The position numbers and the translations under genes are program-made. A DNA stretch of 64,000 nt from the NCBI GenBank assembly GCA_021739635.1, contig JAIPBH010000006.1:162880-226879 (forward strand), read 5' to 3'. Shown piece by piece: positions 44,230 through 51,299 of this stretch; the stretch's first letter is position 1; each line of letters starts with the position of its first letter. Below the pieces are notes generated by a model that saw nothing but the letters and a program-made list of their open reading frames with translations, ran no database searches and was not told the origin of the DNA. Source of the DNA: Flavobacteriaceae bacterium. GTDB lineage: Bacteria; Bacteroidota; Bacteroidia; Flavobacteriales; Flavobacteriaceae.

Positions 44230-45374
44230 TACAAATAATTATCTCTTTTATTTCAATTACTTATGTGCTTTTAATTGCAAGTTTTGTGTTTGGTTTTGAA
44301 AAAGTAAAGGAATTCAAATTAATCAATCTTCAATCTAAAACAAAGTTTTCAGTTATTATTCCTTTTAGAAATGAGGCCAAAAATTTATTGAACTTGTTAG
44401 AGTCCATTAAATCATTAAAATATCCTAAAAACCTTTTTGAAATTATACTTGTCAATGATGAATCTGAAGATAATTCGGTTGCTATTATTAAAAAATTTCT
44501 GGAAACGGAATCCTCAAAAGAGAATTTTAATAAGACTAACATTTCAATTATTAACAATAAAAGAATCTCGAATTCACCAAAAAAAGATGCCATCACTATT
44601 GGCATAAATAAAGCTAAATATGAGTGGATAATTACTACCGATGCCGATTGTGTACTCCCAAAATATTGGTTAGACAGTTTTGATGAATTTATTCAACAAA
44701 CCAAAACCACTTGTATTGCTGCTCCTGTGAATTTTCATTTAGAAAAAAACTTTTTAAACACATTTCAAGCATTAGATTTTTTAAGTTTACAAGGTGCTAC
44801 CATTGGAGGCTTTGGAATAAACAAGCCTTTTTTATGTAATGGTGCCAATTTTGCATATAAAAAAGAGACTTTTATTGAAGTAAATGGTTTTGAAAGCAAT
44901 AGTAATATTGCCAGCGGTGATGATATTTTTTTACTTGAAAAAATAGCTAAAAAATACCCTACACAAGTTCACTTTTTAAAATGTGAACAAGCTATAGTTG
45001 CCACTTCAACTCAAAGTTCTTGGAAAGAATTAATAGCACAAAGAATACGATGGGCAGCTAAAACAAGTTCCTATAATAATTGGTTTGCAAAACTCACCGG
45101 ACTCATGGTTTTTATTATGAATTCATTAGTTATCATTAGTATTCTATTTGCCTTTTTATCAATATTAAAGGCAAAAATTCTATTTTACATTCTATTTATT
45201 AAATTCAATATTGATGTGCTTTTAATTTATAAAGCAGCCACTTTTTACAATCAAAAAGATATATTAAAGCATATTTTATTTGCCTTTATAGTGTACCCAT
45301 TTTTTAGTGTATATGTTGCTTTTATATCTTTATTTAAAGGTTTTAAATGGAAAGAACGACCTTATAAAAAGTGA
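44226..45374 (+). CDS. Family 2 glycosyltransferase, membrane-bound
   Basis: 382 residues. An N-terminal membrane helix, then the GT-A domain with FSVIIPFRNEAKNLLNLLES, IILVNDESEDNS, ITTDADCVLPKYWLD (DxD-like metal site), NGANFAYKKETF and ASGDDIFLLEKI, then QRIRWAAK (Q/R-x-x-R-W motif of processive GT2 enzymes) and two to three C-terminal membrane helices. Sugar donor and acceptor unknown. Translationally coupled to the flippase-like gene upstream. Confidence 0.92.
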   Translation: MIQIIISFISITYVLLIASFVFGFEKVKEFKLINLQSKTKFSVIIPFRNEAKNLLNLLESIKSLKYPKNLFEIILVNDESEDNSVAIIKKFLETESSKENFNKTNISIINNKRISNSPKKDAITIGINKAKYEWIITTDADCVLPKYWLDSFDEFIQQTKTTCIAAPVNFHLEKNFLNTFQALDFLSLQGATIGGFGINKPFLCNGANFAYKKETFIEVNGFESNSNIASGDDIFLLEKIAKKYPTQVHFLKCEQAIVATSTQSSWKELIAQRIRWAAKTSSYNNWFAKLTGLMVFIMNSLVIISILFAFLSILKAKILFYILFIKFNIDVLLIYKAATFYNQKDILKHILFAFIVYPFFSVYVAFISLFKGFKWKERPYKK

Positions 45375-45428
45375 AAAGGTTTCATTTATTTTTAGTAGTT
45401 TTACGTTATACCCAAAATCTTAAACAAT

Positions 45429-46289
45429 ATGAGAAATTTTGTTTTTTTATTTCTTTTTTCTTTATTATCAACATCTTTTTTTGCTCAAGAAAACTTTACT
45501 GTTGATGGGAAAAGTTACGAATTAAAAACTGAAGTTGAAGGCGAAATAGATTTCCTTTGGAGTGTTATAGACAAACAATACCGATATTTTATAAAAACTT
45601 CTGATGGACATATCACTGAACTTTTAAACACAAAAGGACCAGACAATACGTACCAAGAGCAATACAAAACTCAATTAAGTGAGTTAACAAAAAATAATGA
45701 TTCTGCTAACAAAATGAAGTTTACGCTTCTAGACATTAAAACGTTTATAAAAACTTACAATACATCTGTAGGAAACTCCTATAAGAATGACAAAAATGTC
45801 TTAAAATTACGATTAGGTTTGTTTGGCGGCATTACCAATCAACCATTTGTATCCAATCCAAATAATACAACGGTTCCTTTTTTTAGTGCAGAAATTGAAG
45901 GTTTATCATCTTCAAGCATATCTCATCATGCTGGATTTTTTAGTATAAAACATGCTCTTGATCATGATGATTTTGAATACAGTTCTACACAATTGGCTTT
46001 AGGTTATAGATACAGATTTATAAATAAACCAAATTTTAATGTTTACGGTAATATGCAATTTGCAACCTACACATTTTCTAAAGAAATTTTTAGATTTAAT
46101 GGGCTTCCAAATGAAACTGTAAATGAATCAAACTTTCAAGTTCCTTTTAGTTTTGGTTTAGGTGCAGATATTAAGGTAAGTAACAACAGTTTTATAAGCT
46201 TATCATATAATGAGCTTTTTGCATTATTTACAAAAAACAGTAATAACTTTCCTGTAGATTTTGCAATAGGATATAAATTTTGTCTGTAA
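45429..46289 (+). CDS. Secreted protein with C-terminal barrel-like strands, unknown function
   Basis: 286 residues: signal peptide (FLFLFSLLSTSFFAQ), a polar N-terminal domain (ENFTVDGKSYELKTEVEGEI and following, about 20-130), then repeated amphipathic strands (LKLRLGLFGGITNQPF, STQLALGYRYRFIN, NFNVYGNMQFATYTF, FQVPFSFGLGADIKV, DFAIGYKFCL) consistent with an outer-membrane barrel. No family recognised. Separate from the glycosyltransferase by 54 bp; convergent with the lipoprotein gene at 46292. Confidence 0.75.
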   Translation: MRNFVFLFLFSLLSTSFFAQENFTVDGKSYELKTEVEGEIDFLWSVIDKQYRYFIKTSDGHITELLNTKGPDNTYQEQYKTQLSELTKNNDSANKMKFTLLDIKTFIKTYNTSVGNSYKNDKNVLKLRLGLFGGITNQPFVSNPNNTTVPFFSAEIEGLSSSSISHHAGFFSIKHALDHDDFEYSSTQLALGYRYRFINKPNFNVYGNMQFATYTFSKEIFRFNGLPNETVNESNFQVPFSFGLGADIKVSNNSFISLSYNELFALFTKNSNNFPVDFAIGYKFCL

Positions 46290-46291
46290 AC

Positions 46292-46768
46292 TTAATTTAC
46301 ATGAATAATGACGGGTAATTTAAATTCTGTTTTTACCTGTTGTCCGCGTTTTATTGCAGGAAAAATTTTTGGTAAAGAGTCTAAACCTTTAGCAAGCAAC
46401 TCTTTAATATTTGGTATTTCATGATTTGTTAATGAATCTACTTTTAAATTTACCAACGATAAAATACCGGTTTCAGAGACTTGAAGTTGCAACAACAACG
46501 TGTCCTCAATATCTTGTGATACAACAATTGTGTCTTTTTGTAAAGAATTAGTAATATGAGTAGTTAAAATAGTTTCAAAACACTGTTTTCGTTCTTGTTT
46601 GTTTGCCGACGAATCACATAAAGAAAATGAAGGATATTCATCTACTTCATTCCAATTAAAAGTTTGTAATTCTTCTTTTAAAATAGCTTCAGAAGATGTT
46701 TTTTTTACGTTAAAATACTCACAAGACATGAGCGTTAAGAGGGACAAAAAAACACAAATTTGTTTCAT
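46292..46768 (-). CDS. Small lipoprotein with TonB-C-like domain
   Basis: 158 residues. Lipoprotein signal (ICVFLSLLTLMSC, Cys16). The C-terminal part resembles the TonB C-terminal domain seen in flavobacterial M56-TonB proteins: VSETGILSLVNLKVDSLTNH, then LPKIFPAIKRGQQVKTEFKLPVIIHV (compare LPKMLPGKQRGQAVTVPYSLPIVFMV in the adjacent M56 protein). It is probably a paralogous fragment or partner of that protein. A terminator separates the two genes, so it has its own transcript. Confidence 0.78.
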   Translation of the reverse strand: MKQICVFLSLLTLMSCEYFNVKKTSSEAILKEELQTFNWNEVDEYPSFSLCDSSANKQERKQCFETILTTHITNSLQKDTIVVSQDIEDTLLLQLQVSETGILSLVNLKVDSLTNHEIPNIKELLAKGLDSLPKIFPAIKRGQQVKTEFKLPVIIHVN

Positions 46769-46826
46769 GGATTAAAACTGAAACCGAAAAGTACAATTTT
46801 TTTAGATTTTAACATCTTTTAAAAGC

Positions 46827-46853
46827 AAAAACCGAAGTAATTCTTCGGTTTTT
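46827..46853 (-). terminator. Terminator of the M56/BlaI operon
   Basis: An 11-bp perfect stem AAAAACCGAAG (46827-46837) with CTTCGGTTTTT (46843-46853), 5-base loop, 25 bases beyond the M56 stop codon. Confidence 0.88.
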
Positions 46854-46877
46854 AAACTTTAAAATTATTCAAGCTAC

Positions 46878-48980
46878 CTATTTTTTTGATTTCGTTGTTT
46901 CAGGAACCATAAAAACAATTGGCAAAGAATACGGCACCGTTACGGCTTGTCCTCTCTGTTTTCCAGGAAGCATTTTAGGAAGCATTTTAATTACTCGAAT
47001 AGCTTCGGCTTCTAATGCTGGATGTGGTGCTCTTGAACGTACATCAACAATATTACCTTGTTGATTAATTTTAAATATTACATTGATTCGTTGTTTACCA
47101 ACTAACCCATTTTCTTTTCCAATGTTAGTGTTAAAGTTCTTATTGACAAACATTGTAATTTCTTTAGACATACATTCTTTTTGTTCTATGTTGGAAGTTA
47201 AAGATTCACAACCAGGAAATACAGGAACTTGATCTATCACTCCAAAAGGTACTTCTACATTTGAAATAACATCAGCAAAAAATGGGTCGTTAAATCCGTC
47301 ATCACTGGTTAAAATAAGCAATTCTTTTAAAGCCGTATTTTCATCTTCAGAGATAGTTCCTTGCACTTGAATTTGCTCAAAAACATCACTAATTTTTTTT
47401 GTTAAATCTGTTTTTGGCTCTTGAGCTATAAATGTTTCAACTTGTTCAACCAATTTGGAGTCAAACTCATTTTGCTTAGCTATTTTTAATAATAAATTTA
47501 AGCCTATATCTTCAAGTTCATTAGTATTCCCTTGTATTTGAATTTGGTTTTTAACGGCTTTTATTTTTTGTATTAATGGTGTTATTTCATTGTTATTCAA
47601 CCCACTAAGCGTTTCTTTTTGTTCATTTTTACTGAAATCTATTTTGTAAGAACGAAAACCATCAGAAACAATAAGCGCATTAAAAAAATAATCTCTTTTA
47701 ATTAAATCTATTTTATCATTCTTACGCTTTTCTTCATCAGCAGTCAAATTTTTAATATCGTTAACAACTAATTTTAATACACCATCATTAGTATTATTCT
47801 CCCACATTTCTTTTACTTCATCTGTTTTTTTCCATGTAACATATTCATCATAAGTTCTATTCATATTGGAAAAAGATGAAGAAGACAATTTTTTAAACTC
47901 TTTCTCTTTAGTTAATTCTTTAAAATAAACCTGCATTCTATAATATTCTTCCTTAGAACTAATATAATTGTTAGATTTAATGAAGAAAGCGTCGTGAATA
48001 GCTAGAAAGTCTGTGTCTGCTGCTTTCAATTCATTATACTCTAATGTTAATTTTTTTATTAAAGCCTCGTCTGTAATTTCTTGGTCGTCATGCCCATTTA
48101 CCTTTTCTTGAGCATCCGTCGAGGTGTACACTAACATCCCTAAAACCATAGGAATTAATAATGCATACTTTAATAAGCTAACTTGGTTTGATTTTGATTT
48201 TTGTAACATAACGATTCGTTTTTTGATTAATGATTGTTTAAAAAATGGATTGATAAATGATATATTTTTAGTCTCGAAAACTTGAGATAACAAATTTTGA
48301 TAGTATTCTGCTTTATTTTGATGTTTTACGGCACTAGCATCGGCAATAAATTCATGAAGTACCATGATTTTATTTTGATACATATATACTAATGGATTAA
48401 ACCAAAACACAATACGCAATACCTCAAAAAACAATAAATCCAAGGTATGTTTTTGTTTTACATGCACTATTTCATGTTTTAAAATAGATTCTTTTTCTGT
48501 TTCACTTAAACGTTCTCCTAAAAAGATATAATTAAAAAATGAAAATGCTGCTGAACTATTGATGAGTTTAACAATAAGAAAGCGATCCATTTTATTCTTC
48601 GGATTTTTATATAAAAGCCAGCCTATTTTACCAATTTTAAAGACAAATAAAAGTGCAGCCAAAAACATCCCAACATAAAAGAGTAGTTCCCATGAGAAAA
48701 GCGGTTGGCCTTTTAAATTTATGGTTTCATAGGTTATTTGAGGCGTATTTTGCGGTACATTTTCGCCTATAAAAACTTCGGGTAACCTTATAATATACTT
48801 CTCTGGAATAACATTTTTAAAGCTTTCAACTTTAACAAAAGGCAACAAAGTAGAGATTACAGCAGTAAAAATAAGATATAAACGATTCCAATTAAAAAAA
48901 GTTTCCTTTCTTAAAAACACATCAAACACTAAAAGAAAAAATGTTTGAAAGGCTATGGTTTGCATGATATATTGTAACAT
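46878..48980 (-). CDS. M56-family (BlaR1-like) membrane metallopeptidase fused to a TonB C-terminal domain
   Basis: 700 residues. N-terminal membrane helices (TIAFQTFFLLVFDVFL, LYLIFTAVISTLLPF, ELLFYVGMFLAALLFVF), then the cytoplasmic zinc protease motif KHEIVHVKQKHTLD (HExxH, around residue 170), a further helix (LLKYALLIPMVLGMLVYTS), a long periplasmic region and a TonB_C domain at the end (INVIFKINQQGNIVDVRSRA, then AIRVIKMLPKMLPGKQRGQA). In BlaR1 systems ligand sensing triggers cleavage of the BlaI repressor encoded next door; the sensor here is not a penicillin-binding domain, so the signal is different and unknown. Follows blaI by 2 bp. Confidence 0.92.
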   Translation of the reverse strand: MLQYIMQTIAFQTFFLLVFDVFLRKETFFNWNRLYLIFTAVISTLLPFVKVESFKNVIPEKYIIRLPEVFIGENVPQNTPQITYETINLKGQPLFSWELLFYVGMFLAALLFVFKIGKIGWLLYKNPKNKMDRFLIVKLINSSAAFSFFNYIFLGERLSETEKESILKHEIVHVKQKHTLDLLFFEVLRIVFWFNPLVYMYQNKIMVLHEFIADASAVKHQNKAEYYQNLLSQVFETKNISFINPFFKQSLIKKRIVMLQKSKSNQVSLLKYALLIPMVLGMLVYTSTDAQEKVNGHDDQEITDEALIKKLTLEYNELKAADTDFLAIHDAFFIKSNNYISSKEEYYRMQVYFKELTKEKEFKKLSSSSFSNMNRTYDEYVTWKKTDEVKEMWENNTNDGVLKLVVNDIKNLTADEEKRKNDKIDLIKRDYFFNALIVSDGFRSYKIDFSKNEQKETLSGLNNNEITPLIQKIKAVKNQIQIQGNTNELEDIGLNLLLKIAKQNEFDSKLVEQVETFIAQEPKTDLTKKISDVFEQIQVQGTISEDENTALKELLILTSDDGFNDPFFADVISNVEVPFGVIDQVPVFPGCESLTSNIEQKECMSKEITMFVNKNFNTNIGKENGLVGKQRINVIFKINQQGNIVDVRSRAPHPALEAEAIRVIKMLPKMLPGKQRGQAVTVPYSLPIVFMVPETTKSKK

Positions 48981-48982
48981 AA

Positions 48983-49342
48983 CTAATCTTTTTTATTGAT
49001 GTCTTTTAAGATAGATTCCATGTCATTTAAACTAATGTCATTCTTCTTTACAAAAAATGATACCATGCTTTTAAACGAGCCTTGAAAATAATTATCTACC
49101 AACTTATTAATGGATTGATTACTATAATCTTGTTGTTTAACTATGGGAAAATAAATATGTCCTTTTCCTTCTTTTTCGTAATCTACAAACCCTTTGTTTT
49201 CTAAAATTCTAACAATGGTTGAAACGGTATTGTAGGCTGGTTTTGGCGCAGGAAATTCTTTTATAATATCTTTTACATTGGCCTTTTTAAGTTGCCAAAG
49301 AATTTGCATAATATCTTCTTCTGCTTTGGTAAGTTGTTTCAT
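48983..49342 (-). CDS. BlaI/MecI/CopY-family winged-helix repressor
   Basis: 119 residues, full-length: KQLTKAEEDIMQILWQLKKA (helix 1-2), VKDIIKEFPAPKPAYNTVST recognition region, VRILENKGFVDYEKEGKGHI wing, then the dimerisation helix region with FKSMVSFFVKKNDISLNDME. It is likely a dimeric repressor of its own operon with the M56 protease, which would cleave it on signal. Three 16-bp AACTAAAT-type palindromes lie directly upstream (49348-49412). Confidence 0.94.
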   Translation of the reverse strand: MKQLTKAEEDIMQILWQLKKANVKDIIKEFPAPKPAYNTVSTIVRILENKGFVDYEKEGKGHIYFPIVKQQDYSNQSINKLVDNYFQGSFKSMVSFFVKKNDISLNDMESILKDINKKD

Positions 49343-49347
49343 TTTTC

Positions 49348-49412
49348 AACTAAATTTTTAGTTTAATTATTCAAATATAACTAAATATTTAGTTTAAACT
49401 AATTTTTTAGTT
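49348..49412. promoter_or_regulatory. Three BlaI-type operators upstream of blaI
   Basis: AACTAAATTTTTAGTT (49348-49363, one mismatch), AACTAAATATTTAGTT (49379-49394, perfect 16-bp palindrome) and AACTAATTTTTTAGTT (49397-49412). All have the arms AACTAA/TTAGTT. The first begins 6 bases from the blaI ATG, so binding would block its transcription; the other two could also affect the divergent DUF456 gene. Confidence 0.8.
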
Positions 49413-49472
49413 AATATTTTGTAACAAACATTTAATATATTAGACTTACTTAAGGAACATTTTAAAAATTAC

Positions 49473-49976
49473 ATGGATATTATTCTTATTATTATTTCAG
49501 CACTTTTTATTTTATTAGGATTATTTGGTAGTTTTATACCTATACTGCCTGGTCCACCTTTAAGTTGGTTAGGCCTATTATTGCTTCAGTTTACCAAAGC
49601 TGTTCAAATGAGTACCACTTTATTGGTGGTGACTGGTATTGTTACTGTAGTTATCCTTTTTTTGGATTATATAATACCTGCCATAGGTACCAAAAAATTT
49701 GGAGGAAGCAAATCTGGAATACTAGGAACCTCTATTGGATTGGTTGTTGGGATATTAGCACCAATTCCAGGAGGTATAATTTTGGGCCCGTTTTTAGGAG
49801 CCTTTATTGGTGAGATGATACATAAAAATGATTCAAAAATAGCCATTAAAGCCGCGTTTGGTTCATTTATAGGTTTTATAGCCTCAACTTTTATAAAATT
49901 TATTGTTGCTATAATTTATTTGGGAATTTATACCACCACTATTTGGAAATTTAAAGAAAATATATTCACTTTATAA
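49473..49976 (+). CDS. DUF456 membrane protein
   Basis: 167 residues with four to five membrane helices and the DUF456 pattern: ILLGLFGSFIPILPGPPLSWLGLLLLQF, then LDYIIPAIGTKKFGGSKSGILGTSIGLVVGIL, then PIPGGIILGPFLGAFIGEMI. The Gly/Pro-rich repeats are typical. Function unknown. Divergent from blaI; its stop codon lies at the end of the first small-RNA terminator. Confidence 0.92.
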   Translation: MDIILIIISALFILLGLFGSFIPILPGPPLSWLGLLLLQFTKAVQMSTTLLVVTGIVTVVILFLDYIIPAIGTKKFGGSKSGILGTSIGLVVGILAPIPGGIILGPFLGAFIGEMIHKNDSKIAIKAAFGSFIGFIASTFIKFIVAIIYLGIYTTTIWKFKENIFTL

Positions 49977-50071
49977 AATGAAGAACCCTGTGGGTCTCTC
50001 ACTCCCACAGGGTTATTATGATTTGCTATTGCCAACAATTAATTGAGGGATAAATTAATTGAAGTGTTGAC
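49976..50071 (-). ncRNA. Candidate small RNA, tandem copy 1
   Basis: Minus strand. TAATTTTG -7 box (TAnnTTTG) at 50076-50083; 4 bases later a 5' stem GTCAAC (50066-50071) pairs with GTTGGC (50031-50036, one G-U pair). A diverged box AATAGCAAATCAT (50018-50030) follows, then an 11-bp terminator stem (49984-49994 with 50004-50014, AACCCTGTGGG arms) and a weak T-run. The loop reads AGTGAGAGA. Predicted about 95 nt. It converges on the DUF456 stop. Confidence 0.7.
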
Positions 50072-50108
50072 TATTCAAAATTAAACATCATGAATAACTT
50101 TAAATTGA

Positions 50109-50123
50109 GGTAAAACCGTAATT
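50109..50123 (-). promoter_or_regulatory. Conserved upstream element of small RNA copy 1
   Basis: AATTACGGTTTTACC on the minus strand, identical to 50354-50368 and at almost the same distance (25 versus 24 bases) from the -7 box. No -33 TTG is present, so activator-dependent transcription is plausible. Confidence 0.55.
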
Positions 50124-50155
50124 TCAAAAAAAAATAATCATTTTTTTTTGAAATT
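50120..50155. terminator. Long A/T hairpin between small RNA units 1 and 2
   Basis: A perfect 16-bp stem (50120-50135 with 50140-50155), nine A paired with nine T, and loop AATC. It could terminate read-through in either direction and insulates the two units. It overlaps the upstream element of unit 1 by four bases. Confidence 0.5.
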
Positions 50156-50223
50156 ATCGCCATTTATTTATCATTTTAAAAAAAATGACAATAAAAAATT
50201 AAGAAAAGCATATAAAAATTAAT

Positions 50224-50317
50224 CAAAAAAAAGAACCCTGTGGGTCTCTCACCTCCACAGGGTTAATGTAAATTGCTATTGCCAACAATAAATTGAGTAT
50301 TATTTTGAAGCGTTGGC
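50224..50317 (-). ncRNA. Candidate small RNA, tandem copy 2
   Basis: Minus strand. TAATTTTG -7 box at 50322-50329; 4 bases later stem GCCAAC (50312-50317) pairs with GTTGGC (50281-50286). Box AATAGCAATTTACAT (50266-50280). Terminator stem AACCCTGTGG (50255-50264 with 50234-50243), loop AGGTGAGAGAC, then eight Ts. About 94 nt. The 5' stem differs from copy 1 by a change that keeps pairing. Confidence 0.78.
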
Positions 50318-50353
50318 CTTACAAAATTAATTATAATAAACTTTTGTTGTTGT

Positions 50354-50368
50354 GGTAAAACCGTAATT
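50354..50368 (-). promoter_or_regulatory. Conserved upstream element of small RNA copy 2
   Basis: AATTACGGTTTTACC on the minus strand, an exact 15-base match to 50109-50123 and 24 bases upstream of the -7 box. Candidate binding site for the neighbouring NarL-type regulator (inference). Confidence 0.55.
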
Positions 50369-50439
50369 ATCATAAAATCAAACAAATATTTTAAAATAAT
50401 TTAGTTTATAAACTCTTTTCAAAGACATCAAATAAATTA

Positions 50440-50521
50440 AAAAAAGAACCCTATGGTCTCTCACCTCCATAGGGTTTATGTAAATTGCTATTGTCAAAAA
50501 AAAACACTCTAATTATTGACA
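50440..50521 (-). ncRNA. Candidate small RNA, tandem copy 3
   Basis: Minus strand. TATCTTTG -7 box at 50525-50532. 5' stem TTGTCAA (50516-50522) pairs with TTGACAA (50491-50497). Box AATAGCAATTTACAT (50478-50492). Terminator stem AACCCTATGG (50467-50476 with 50447-50456); the G-C to A-T change relative to copy 2 is made on both arms. Loop AGGTGAGAGA, then a T-run. About 82 nt. It is 95 bases from the stop of the response-regulator gene on the same strand. Confidence 0.78.
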
Positions 50522-50615
50522 ATGCAAAGATATTATACTAGAAAATTAAATCCATTAACAGATGTTAATTGCCATCAAATACCGTTTAAATTTTTTTATA
50601 TAATAACGTGTTCAT

Positions 50616-51293
50616 TTATAATATAAATCCCTTTTTTCTAGCTTCATTAATAAGTGTTTCATCTTCTCCATCGTCTATTAGAAAAACTTCTTTTAATTGC
50701 TTTTTTCGTTTTTCAATAGCACTCACAGAAATTTCTAAATGAGCAGCAAGGCTTTTGTTTTTTGCACCTTGTGATAGTAAATAAAGAATTTTTCTGTTTT
50801 TATCATCAATTATAATATCACTTTCATTAGTTTTTCTTAAATGGCTATTTACTGTTCCGCTGTAAAATGGTGGATTATGTAGTACGGCTTGAAATGCACT
50901 TGCAAGCTCGCTTGATGTTAAATCGCTTTTAATTAAAAATCCTTCAGGATTTATAGTTTTTATTATGTTATGAATTCTATAAGATTCATCAAACATAGTT
51001 AAAATTATGACTCTTGCTTTTGGCAACACTTTTCTGGCATAAATTGCTAAATCTTCGCCTGAATTCATTAACCCATCTTTTGATGGTGGTAAACTAATGT
51101 CAACAAAAAGTACTTGGTAAGGTGTATTGTTTTTAATAGATTTATCCATAAAAAAAACAGCTTCGTCGCAATTATTTGCTATATCTATATCTAGAATTTG
51201 ATTGTCTTTTTTGGTAAACTGTAATGTGTTTTGATAACCTTCAATAATTATAGGATGATCATCAATCATTAATATTTTAATAGTTTCACTCAT
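50616..51293 (-). CDS. NarL/FixJ (LuxR-type) response regulator
   Basis: 225 residues. N-terminal receiver: MIDDHPIIIEGY, phospho-acceptor Asp in YQVLFVDISLPPS, VIILTMFDES, and Lys in PEGFLIKSDLTS. The C-terminal helix-turn-helix is short and divergent (KNRKILYLLSQGAKNKSLAAHLEISVSAIEKRKKQLKEVF) but fits the LuxR fold. Its gene lies 6 bp after the TPR kinase gene, its obvious partner. Downstream on the same strand are the three candidate small RNA genes, possible targets. Confidence 0.93.
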   Translation of the reverse strand: MSETIKILMIDDHPIIIEGYQNTLQFTKKDNQILDIDIANNCDEAVFFMDKSIKNNTPYQVLFVDISLPPSKDGLMNSGEDLAIYARKVLPKARVIILTMFDESYRIHNIIKTINPEGFLIKSDLTSSELASAFQAVLHNPPFYSGTVNSHLRKTNESDIIIDDKNRKILYLLSQGAKNKSLAAHLEISVSAIEKRKKQLKEVFLIDDGEDETLINEARKKGFIL

Positions 51294-51299
51294 GCTTAG

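Noticed and set aside
49978..50480. Possible CRISPR array (three repeats around CCCTGTGG..CCACAGGG)
   Set aside because: Copies are 210-250 bp apart, each has its own promoter and terminator, and no cas genes are present; they are better explained as small RNA genes.
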